From NCBI GenBank assembly GCA_018398575.1, contig JAGTXZ010000019.1:868001-932000 (forward strand): a DNA stretch of 64,000 bases. Reading direction: 5' to 3'. Positions 55,537 through 64,000 of this stretch are shown here, in pieces. The first letter of the stretch is position 1, and each line of letters starts with the position of its first letter. Source of the stretch: Ampelomyces quisqualis (lineage: Eukaryota; Ascomycota; Dothideomycetes; Pleosporales; Phaeosphaeriaceae). The translations under genes were made by a program, and so were the position numbers. The notes under the pieces were generated by a model. That model saw nothing but the letters and a program-made list of their open reading frames with translations, did not search any database and had not been told where the DNA came from.

Positions 55537-56898
55537 CTAGTTCCACAACGCTTCGCGTATGTTATCCCAAAACCCCAAGTCGTACACATTCTCCACGGCT
55601 GCTAAGCTCCACACGCGCTCGAACACATCTTCTTCGGCGACGGCCTTGATGCGCCATGGCAGCGTTCGCGGCGGCTGCCCGCTTGCCGTGCGAATAAGTA
55701 CGTGTCTGCTTTCCAGCGGCCACGTCGTTGGCGGTTCTTCGTCTGGGGAAGTTTCCCGGGCCGTTGAGATTGGGGTGAGCGAGGATGACGACGAGGGACC
55801 CCGCGACGCAGCAGGGTGTTGTGGAACAAACTTGTTCAGCAGCATAGTATCTTCTCTCCTCTGACCGAGGAAGACGACACCGTGCGCCATGTCGTCTTGC
55901 CAGTCTGACCATTTGCCGCTCTCGTTGGTGGTCATGCCTGCCCAGATCAGGTAGATGTGGTAGGCCAACAGAGCGCATGGCAGAGGCCAAGTAAGGAGCG
56001 CGAGGAGGCCGACACCAGAGGCACGGAGACCGCCTACGTCGAGGTAGATGGCTATGTAGATGGCGAAGGCATGGGATTTGACGTTGAGGGATGTTGCCCA
56101 GCTTAAAGAGTGTGGACTCGCTTTCGGGCGTGAAAGGTAGAAGCGCTCGTACTTTGTGTAGTGTTGCAAGGCTAGCGGCGAGAGAGCGATGTATGCTAGG
56201 TATGCTCCGTATGCGAGCAGCAGGGTGGTGGACAGCAGGAGAGCTAGGAACCACTTGTAGTTTCCTCGTCCGAGGCAATTGTTGACCCAGATACAGTGGT
56301 GGTCAGCTCTGGACACACACGTCTTGCATATACTGCAGTGTTTGCTCCTGGCGGGTTTCAAGAACTTGCATGTGGTGCATGCATTGCCTGGGTAGTATAG
56401 TATCCTGTCGTACGGGTAGTGGCGCATCTGCTCTGCATGGTTGAATGTGGTGATGTACGCTTCGTTGTTCCTCGTAGCGCTGAGATACAGGAAGAGGTAT
56501 GGCTGTGGTAGTAGCGTGAAGACGAGCAGCTTGTGGTGCCATTCAAGTAGGTGCCAGACAGAAGGCAGGAAGAGGGTCGCGCATGCGGTCACGAGGCCGA
56601 GGAAGAAGACAACTACAGCAAGGTGCTTCTCGTACATGAGGTGGTGGCCCAGACGCGAGCCGCCGTTGGTAATGCGTCCATTGGTGAGCTTGATGTCAAC
56701 CTTGCGGAGCGTCGAGGGAATGTGTTTGACGAGGAGAGAGTGAAGCCAGCCTATGGGTGAGTTTCTGTGGACGTTAGACTAGGCCTCATACAAATGCAAC
56801 AGTGCATACCGAAAAGCCGGCAAACGTCCGAAGAAAGCTATGAAAGTGACTAATGATACAGTCACGGTGAAAATGATTATGTTTCGGGCGAGTGTCAT
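55537..56898 (-). CDS. SWF1: Swf1-type DHHC palmitoyltransferase
   Basis: Exons 56898-56810 and 56764-55537 give 438 aa; the 45-nt intron follows residue 29. The N-terminal membrane helix is in exon 1 (NIIIFTVTVSLVTFIAFFG). More membrane segments follow, then the cysteine-rich domain CTTCKFLKPARSKHCSICKT with the catalytic RADHHCIWVNNC and GRGNYKWF. Two further membrane regions come next, then a cytosolic tail with Ser-rich and Trp-containing motifs. Swf1 S-acylates cysteines beside transmembrane domains, including SNAREs such as Tlg1 and Snc1 in yeast. The GRGNYKWFL stretch and the spacing fit Swf1 rather than Pfa or Akr enzymes. Confidence 0.9.
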
Positions 56899-57146
56899 GG
56901 TGAACAAAGGTCGATGATCTTGCGCTGCCAAAGGGGCATCGCGGGGAAAGGATGAATTACAGTGTCATCGAATGCATACCCTCAGCGTGACGCGACAAGC
57001 TCTGACTGCGTGTCGTGAAGGCTGGAGTCTGCCACGGTTGCCAAGAAACCCCGCGTGAGTGCATGTGAGCACGCGTCACGCGTCGAGGCTAGACAAGCGC
57101 GTCAATGTCAACGTGGGTCCTGCACCACCAGACAACAACCCTACAC

Positions 57147-59418
57147 ATGGCTGCGCCAACCGTCCTTGAACATGTCACGGAGGACTTTGGGCTCGAGGGC
57201 GTCGGCCAGTTGTTCGCAGGCAAGTCTTTCTGGGTGGCGCAGCGCGTGCCCTCGCGAAATCGACTGCTGGACGACATCAGGGCCAATGGCGGAGAGGTCG
57301 TAGCACTGGAGAAGAAAGCCGACTACAAGATTGCAGACCACTTCCGAAAAGACTGTCCGCCGGGGTCCATCTCATATCAGTTCATCGAGAAGTCCATTCG
57401 AGAGGGCCAGCTTCGCGACCCTAAGGACCACCTTGCGGGACCACCTGTGGGAGAAGCACGTGAGCCAGGGGCGCTGCATCGGCCCACAAAGAGCGGGAGG
57501 GCAGCGTACACGGCAGAAGAAGACAAGATACTTTACAAATGGGTCCGCGAATGCGAAGCCAACGGCGGCCAGGCCAGTGGGAATGAGATATACAAGCAGC
57601 TAGAAGCAAAGGTATGCGCGTGCAAACACACCGTTGTTGGGATCGCGTATTCACTACAAGCAGTACCCACGACACAGCTGGTCTTCATGGCGCGACCGCT
57701 ACCTCAAGCAGCTGCGGAATCGCCCACCCTCGGCCTTCAATATGCCGGACAATGCTCCACCGTCTCCCCCGTCGGACATTCCAGCTGAACAAGCACCACC
57801 AGCAAAGAAGACTGTGGTCACAGAAAAGCCAGCAGCGCCGAAAGAAGGGAAGACACCAGACCCCACAAAGGCTAGCGGGCAAGGCTTGGTCCGAGACCGC
57901 AAGGCAAACGTGCCACCGATTTATACTCTGGCACAACTGGAAACAGCCTTCAATGCTGAAGACTGGGAGGATCTGTACGCATATGTCGATGCCATCGATG
58001 CCACAAAGGGAAAGACAACCTACCAAGAGGCTTGGAAGCAATGGGCGGATTCAAAAGACAATCAAACGGTTGACCAGTGGCAGCAGTACTATGAAAAAGT
58101 CGTTCGCCCACAGTGGTTACGTGACCCCGAGTGGAAGCGGAAACAAGTCATGGAGAAGGTCGAGAAGAGGCATGGGCTTGAATCAAGCCAGAAAAGTCAA
58201 GAGACGCAGGAAGAGGAAGACGTCCCTGCGCCAGTACCAACAGCCACCGAATCGAACGACCCAAGCGTGCCAGTCCCAGGTACAGCCACAGTAACGGTGC
58301 CTTCAGAGCCAAAGATGATGTCATCTTCGACCGCGCAGTACGAGTCTCCCAAGTACATTTCCGACCTGTATCAAAACACCCTGAAGCGAGTGTGCGGAGA
58401 CGAGCGGCAAGACGAGGCAAATCGTGATGCTTCACAAGAACAGACACATCCTGCGAAGCGCCAAAGGAGCTTATCACCTACCATCAACAATGAGTTGCCC
58501 AACAATTTGTTGTTAGGCACCGGCACCAATCCAGTAGAGGTTTTCTCTAGCAAAAGCTCTGATTCAGAGGGCGAAGGTGAACAAGTCGACGACCAAATTA
58601 GGCAGGACATTGCACATACACAGAATCGCGCTACGTCAAGATTCGACCAAGAGCTTGGCGAGGCCGAGAAGGAGATGGAAAGCGTCGAGTCTGTCGAATG
58701 GCTTGACATCGACCAGTTACCTCCTCCATCCGTCGAGATCGGCGATGCCTCGGAAGACGATTTACCCGAAAGTTCGCCAACACCTCGTGCTGCTCGACAG
58801 AGAGTGAGCAACTTCGACACCCAGGCCATCCTCTCTTCGCCATCTCAGGGCATGGGGTTCACCAGACTGCCACGGCCTGCCGACTACACCCAAGGGCAAC
58901 ACCTTGACACAGAACGACGAAGCTCATCCATTGCAACACACCTGGATTCTGACGCCTCGACTACACAGTCGCTCCAAGAGTTCCGCCGATCCCTCAACGA
59001 CCAAGACACAGCTCAGCCGTCTTATCCGCCCCTGAAGCCCCTTCCTCGCGCCACATTTTCCTCGCCCGCACCCTCGGACTCTTCGACTGGGTCCGGCGAT
59101 CCAGACGAACCCCTCGACGGCGACGAGGTCGACGACTTCTTCGCCGCGCAAAACGCCCTAGGTTTCAGCGACGATTTTATCGCAAGAGCACTCAAGCGAA
59201 CGAGGTTTCGACCAGCTCTGGCAGAACTCGTCATCGATGCATGGGTAAAAGGTCGACCACTGCCCAACCAGCGCGGTATATGGAGTGTAGAAGACGATGC
59301 TGCGGCAGAGAGTGGCGACGGCGTGGCGTTGGCGATTCTCGAGAAGAAACATACCCTCGACGGGTGGGGTGGGCTTACGGAGCGTACGAGATTCCTCGAA
59401 GCCTACCGGAATCGATGA
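57147..59418 (+). CDS. RAP1: Rap1-like telomere protein: BRCT, Myb and RCT domains
   Basis: Exons 57147-57611 and 57664-59418 give 739 aa. An in-frame ATG at 57105 would add 14 residues; 57147 (cacATGGCT) starts MAAPTVLEHV and fits better. The BRCT domain (about 1-95) has FWVAQRVPSRNRLLDDIRAN, followed by a Myb-type domain (about 118-180). It reads AYTAEEDKILYKWV then NEIYKQLEAK|YPRHSWSSWRDRYLKQL, split by the 52-nt intron. A second Myb-like helix bundle may lie at about 230-300 (YTLAQLETAFNAEDW to WRDPEWKRKQ-like). The disordered middle is acidic. The C-terminal RCT domain (about 640-739) is the shelterin-type interaction surface. Rap1 sits at telomeres and controls length and silencing. Confidence 0.88.
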
Positions 59419-60386
59419 GAATTCCAATACATGGATGACGAGCACGGGTCATCATCTCAGAGTTGATGGAACTTCGAGCTATAGATTCCATGACCGAATG
59501 CTTTGGCCTCCACAGAACATGCATTCCTAACAGTCTACTAGACTCGACATCTGGGTGCAGTGTAATGTGTAAGCCAATACCAACGTACCACGATAACATC
59601 ATCACCATAACACGCGTGTAAACTTGCAACACTCATCCAACATATATTCACATCATCGTCATTTCAATCCGCAACATATCAAACATGCCCTCCCATCGCT
59701 ATAGCCCCAGAAAACTCCCTAGAACAATACCATGCTCGCTCGACAATTCCACGTTCGTCAGCTCGTCGTTTGGAACCAACTGGACTTGAGCCCTGATTGT
59801 GTTGCGGGTCTTTGTGTGTTGGTTTGGGTTTACATGACGGTGCAAGGAATGCAGCAGCACGAGCAATCGTCGGTGCTAAGGCAAGAGCACTTTCCGCCCT
59901 GAGGTTTTACGATCGACCCGGCGGTCGTGGAGATGGAAGATGCGGTTGAAGCGGGCATGGTTGCGGTGGGCGGAGTTGGCGTGTGTAGGTGTGTGTTTGG
60001 CTGTGACGTCGTTAGCTGTTGTTGCGCTTCGCAGGCGGTGATGCGACGGCTTACAAGTTGGGCTTGTAGGGTGGTGAAGGCGCTGAGGGGAGTAAGGTGT
60101 TTCGCAGGAAGTCGGGAACATAAATGCTGGCATGTTGGGTATTCAGCCCTGCTTCACAGTTGCGCGTGCGCTAGGCCAAGATCAGATTGGTGCGCGAAGG
60201 GGATGACGTAGTGATTCGTGGCACAGTGTGGCGTAGAATGTTGGTGGTAGACTGTTATTGGAGCTAGATTCGCAGCATTGGGTATTGCCAGCCTTGCAAA
60301 TATAGGAAAAATCGTGTGCGCATGAGCGTGATCATCTGAATATGAAAGTGTTGCAACCATCAGGCTATTGTGCAATGCAAAGCTCT
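59419..60386. other. Intergenic, convergent 3' ends of RAP1 and LSB5
   Basis: Nearly 1 kb. Reading on from the LSB5 exon, an uninterrupted minus frame continues to 60154, but it is explained by the last intron not being spliced in that frame. No RNA gene or repeat was recognised. Confidence 0.4.
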
Positions 60387-61991
60387 TTAGACGTCCCTCC
60401 AAGTGGGTTGGTCCTTCTCTTGCCACGGGGTCTTGACAGCTATAAATCATCAGTAAGGGTCTGAGACAAGAAGGAGATATGGTGTCACCATTGTTGTCAC
60501 TGAAGGGGTCGTCATCCTCTTCCTCGGGTTGTTGCGCAGCAGATTGCTTGCTAGGTTCTGATGCAAGTGTAGGCGCTGGAGGCATGGGGATACTCATGGG
60601 CCTCGGTGGTCTGGCCGGAGCTTGATCCTGGATACTCATACCAGCCATCGCAGACTCGGCTGTAGGTGACAAGCTCAGCTCATTATCGCTGTCGCTGTCA
60701 TCGTCGATGCTCTTGTCCATGATCTCGAATGCCATGAGACCCTTTACAAGCTCGTCATTAGCGTTGAGAAGGCCACCGATATACTGCTCGGATTCGACAA
60801 GGTGGATGTATCGCAGAACCTGACGACGAAGTTGTTTGCAAGTCTCGAAACGGCGCATCACTTCAGGGTTGTCGCTTACGCGCTGTTGCTCGCGGTTGAT
60901 GAGTTGCAAGCCGTTCAGTAGATTCGTGCTTGCAACATTTGCAGACGCGATTGTTTCGAGGAGCTGGCTCTTTTCTCTCTCAAGGTTAAAAGCCTTTGCC
61001 TTGCCTTTCTTATCCTTCTTGTCCCTTTTGAAGATCGAAGAGCTAGATGAAGGAGCCGCATTTCCCAAAGCGACCGGCCTGCTTGATGAGGACGAAGAAA
61101 TATGCTGAGGTTCCGGCCGTCTAGCACGTGGAGGAGACGGGGGCGGCGAAGTCTCTTCGCGCTCACGCTCACGCGCCGCTTCTGCATCCTGCTGCCGAAC
61201 AATGCGAGATTGCTGCGGCTGTGGACGTTTAGTGCGAGGTAGTTCCTTGTGCAGTGCAGCTATCCGCTCAAGACCAGGAGTGCCTTTGTATGCAACGGCC
61301 CATTGACGGAACAAAACATTGACCTTTTTTCGTACTTCTGGGTCAACCATGTCGTCTCGGGCTAAAATGCGCAGACGTTCAAGAAGCGGCTCATCAGCAA
61401 ATGCTTTTTGGAATCTCGTGCCAGCATTTTGTATCAGTGCATCCATTATGACAAGGGATCGGATCTTTCGATGTGCGTTGGCATACTTTCTTAACATGCA
61501 TCAGTATTGAGTGGCCGGGTGTTGGAGTGAATCTTGGCTTACAGCTTCTTTCGGAGTGCTCTTGCTGCCTCCGTCGGGCCGGAAGATTGGATGCGAATGA
61601 CTTCAATGAGGTCCACGACCCCGCCGATGTCCTAAGTCTTTCAGCCATCGCATACTGCCTGGGGTGCCTTGGATACTTACATTCTCTTCATACTGCTCAC
61701 TTGTCAACCGTTCGATCTGCACAGTAACGGCAGTGAAAGCGTGTTTCTGTTCTCCAAGTCAGATAATGTTTGATCAATCGAAAATAGATCGTCGTTGCCC
61801 AGGCATATTTTTTTCCGTCATGAACGGCATGTACCGGGCATCGCCCTGGGTTGATATTCTTGACACGAGCTGCTGGCCTGAAACCAGAGCAACACAGTAT
61901 CCGTCGTCAGAAGCTGATTGAAACGGCAGCAGTATGTATGTTTGTAGAAGCAATGCACAACGACACCATGGATGAAAGTCCTTACCGGCAT
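60387..61991 (-). CDS. LSB5: Lsb5-like VHS-GAT endosomal/actin adaptor, five exons
   Basis: Exons 61991-61986, 61746-61681, 61631-61543, 61489-60489 and 60439-60387 give 404 aa. The 6-nt first exon (ATGCCG|GTAAGG) is the best phase-compatible start but uncertain. An ATG|GTGTCG alternative near 61965 exists. The VHS domain (about 3-150) reads KHAFTAVTVQIERLTSEQYE, IGGVVDLIEVIRIQSSGPTE and LRKKLKYANAHRKIRSLVIM. The GAT-type helical domain (about 215-310) includes EREKSQLLETIASANVAS. An acidic DDDPFSDNN patch leads into the short last exon, ending TPWQEKDQPTWRDV. The last intron (60440-60488) uses GTGACA and a TATAG acceptor. Lsb5 links ubiquitin and Arf signals to actin patches in endocytosis. 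Confidence 0.82.
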
Positions 61992-62507
61992 TATCACAAG
62001 GCTCTGCACGTGTTCTCAGAGATCAACCCGCTGCTATGGTTGCGCGAATAGACGAAATGGTAAGTTGGCTGCGTGAGAAGCTGTAGGCCTGCGAGAGAGG
62101 TGTGACGCCCTCGAATATGGCGGGTTCTACAACACGTTCTGGTTACAGATATAGACGTGAAGCAAATTGATTGTTGACTGATACAGCTTAACGAGATGGG
62201 AAGCCTCGAATAGCAATTTCGTAGCACAGAAAGTGTGTCGGAGCGAAAGTGTCAGATGAAACGCCTTTGGGTTCGCATAACGGTCGTGGCTTTCAAGGGC
62301 ATGCGGAATGCAAACGAAGCCGATATGGTGCCTTGATTGTGACTGCCCGAAAGAGCCGCGTGATGATGAGGCCGGTGGGGGCTGATTAAGCAGGAGCTAC
62401 CCATGTCACTGCAGATTGCTTGTTCACAAACACTCTTTTGATCATACTTCAGACCACACCACGGCGAGGCGCAGATCCAGACCCTCGCCCATCTGTGATT
62501 GATGCCA
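61992..62507. promoter_or_regulatory. Divergent promoter region LSB5 / unrecognised gene
   Basis: 516 bp between divergent starts. A cytosine-poor, mixed-composition region with no TATA box or repeat recognised. It may be longer or shorter if the tiny LSB5 exon 1 is wrongly placed. Confidence 0.35.
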
Positions 62508-64000
62508 ATGTCGAACGGCGTCTACGAAGACTGGGATGGAGATGTGGTAGTGAGAGAGCGCAATGTCGATCATGTTGAGTGAGATCACCATCGCGCACTC
62601 ACACGCTCCTTCTCCCGTACTCACTGCGCCTGTTTCTCACCGTCACTAACATCATTGTTAGCAGCAGCTCCACGATACTGCCCGTAACATCTAGCTTTAC
62701 GGCGATTAATAGTCCTTATTCACAGAAATTCTCTCCTGCATCGTCAACATCCGTTTCAGCACAGCAGGATCATTCGCGGCGACTTGCCGTCAGTACCACG
62801 TCGCGCCGACGGCACCCTACTATCGCTCACTATCTGGGACTCGGGTCATCAGATGAACCCTCGAGCTTCGATAAGTATGCACCTCTACTGGGCAGGCCGG
62901 TGAGCCCAGTACCTAAGTCAGCGCGCAAACGTCGCAAGCTGGGCGACACTCGTGATGGCACGCGTGCGGATTCGACGCAATCGTGCAATGCAGTAGTCCA
63001 ACCCCCTGTTTCGGAAAAGCTACATATGAAGAAGAATCGCCGTGGATCTACTGCGAAATTGAAAACTTACCCCGAAGAGGATGACGAATTTGCGCCTCTT
63101 CGACTTCCACACAATGACCCCGTGAAGAGAAGCCATGATGCAGCGACTGAATACTCCAAGCGGAGCATCTCGCCACCTGGTGCGAATGAGCGATACGCTT
63201 ATGCACAGCTATCTGAGTCCAACACTACCAACAACGACGCTAATACAATCCATCACATCGCTCAGACACGGCTACCCGATAACGAATACGACCCTGAGGA
63301 TGAAGTCTACGATGACGATTTGGCCGATGAGGAGTTCCTGGAATTAGCGTCTGATCTGATTGATGCGAGCTCACACAATGGCATTCCATCCAGCTCGCAA
63401 TGTCAGTCTCTATTTCCAGAGGCAGGGCCTGTGGATAAACAAGGCCCAGACTCGTCGATCGAAGAGCCAGCCCAGATGAATGTAGGCAACAGCGCTGCGC
63501 AGCATATATCGAACAAGTTCAAGTCGCCGATCACAATGAAGACACGCCTCCTCGCAGCGACTGGCGACATCGATCGTGCAGATGCTCGCAAACCAATAGT
63601 CAGGTCGCCTTTTCCCGCAACTGTGCGTGATCGCTCGCCAATCATCGGTCTTTCGTCCAACACACTCCTCAGGACGTGCTTTCGTATTGGTGAAGCGATC
63701 AATCAGGCTCATCAGGCGTCAAAGTCTGGCAAGCATGTCATGTTCGAGCTCTACGCAAGGATACTGCAGTCAGAGCGCCAGGACAACAGACAGGATTTCA
63801 CGTTCTGCGACCTCTTCCACGCCAAGCCGCCTTACGTCAAGGCTGTCTACAAAGGTTCCATTTGGAAATCGGTGAAGCTCTTCGATTATGATAGCAGGCG
63901 TTTGCTGCAGCAAGGCAGGATTTGCCGATGCATTGGGACGATGAACCGGCAGGGTAAGGAGTGGATGTTCCATGTCTCGAATATCTGGGAAGCCACTTGG
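62508..64000 (+). CDS. Unrecognised nuclear-type protein, 5' part, runs off the window
   Basis: Exons 62508-62578 and 62662-64000 (cut by the window end) give at least 470 aa. Exon 1 starts MSNGVYEDWDGDVVVRERNV. The 83-nt intron (GTGAGA..CACTAAC..GTTAG) closes the phase as GA|C and opens a frame with no stop to the end. The first part is Ser/Thr-rich and basic with an NLS-like SARKRRKLG (about 105-113). It then becomes acidic (EDEVYDDDLADEEFLELASD). From about residue 365 it looks folded and conserved in style: LLRTCFRIGEAINQAHQ, HVMFELYARILQSERQ, FTFCDLFHAKPPYVKAVYKG, IGTMNRQGKEWMFHVSNI. I do not recognise the family. A DNA-metabolism role would suit the NLS and OB-like C-terminus but is only a guess. 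Confidence 0.7.

Noticed and set aside
60154..60488. Readthrough C-terminus of the LSB5 frame to 60154
   Set aside because: Splicing GTGACA to TATAG gives a short conserved-style end (AVKTPWQEKDQPTWRDV), while the readthrough is low in protein-like character.

Overview
The window looks like nuclear DNA of a filamentous ascomycete, most likely a Dothideomycete of the Pleosporales type (lineage is inferred from protein style, not computed). The evidence is short introns, nearly all 45-60 nt with GT..CTAAC/CTGAC..AG signals, and a gene set that includes a fungal phytochrome, Rap1, Med13, Hse1, Swf1 and Bye1. There is also an AT-rich block in which a retrotransposon has been mutated in the pattern of repeat-induced point mutation (RIP). 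I assembled 21 protein genes. Several have tiny first exons or exons without their own ATG and had to be pieced together from splice signals and reading-frame phase.

Layout. 1-3.2 kb is an AT-rich relic of a Ty3/gypsy chromovirus: integrase tail and chromodomain on +, and a second dead reading frame on - running towards it. At 3.57-4.41 kb, just outside it, is an intact secreted protein made of seven 33-residue repeats. At 4.90-5.34 kb is a 440-bp element with 48-bp terminal inverted repeats (MITE). From 6.7 to 13.8 kb come SFT1-like (+), AGE2-like ArfGAP (-), a ZNF830-like protein without its zinc finger (-) and BYE1 (+). 13.8-16.5 kb is gene-free but rich in repeats: a worn array of about 110 bp period, an 18-bp perfect hairpin, a 12-bp palindrome and a 17-bp x 6 tandem array. 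16.5-24.9 kb holds a GPI-type GH16 glucanase (+), MAK5 (-), TRM7 (+) and a broken gene-like stretch. 24.9-38.6 kb, all on -, holds vigilin/SCP160, a small secreted cysteine protein, HSE1 and STE20. 38.6-43.2 kb (-) is the phytochrome histidine kinase. 44.3-59.4 kb holds a flavoprotein/F-box-like/ankyrin-like fusion (+), cytochrome b5 (-), ENP2 (-), MED13 (+), SWF1 (-) and RAP1 (+). 60.4-62.0 kb is LSB5 (-), and 62.5-64.0 kb is the 5' part of an unrecognised gene (+) that runs off the window.

How the genes relate. This is an ordinary eukaryotic neighbourhood, not an operon or a biosynthetic cluster. Several genes share cell-biological themes. Membrane traffic and ubiquitin sorting are represented by the Sft1 SNARE, Age2 ArfGAP, Hse1 (ESCRT-0), Lsb5 and Swf1, which in yeast palmitoylates SNAREs. 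Ribosome and RNA work is represented by Mak5, Enp2, Trm7 and Scp160. Transcription and chromatin are represented by Bye1, Med13 and Rap1. Signalling is represented by the Ste20 PAK and the phytochrome. The accessory, more unusual material is concentrated in the first 16 kb.

Exon coordinates were read by eye from splice signals and checked by frame arithmetic. Borders may be off by a base or two where the text says so.
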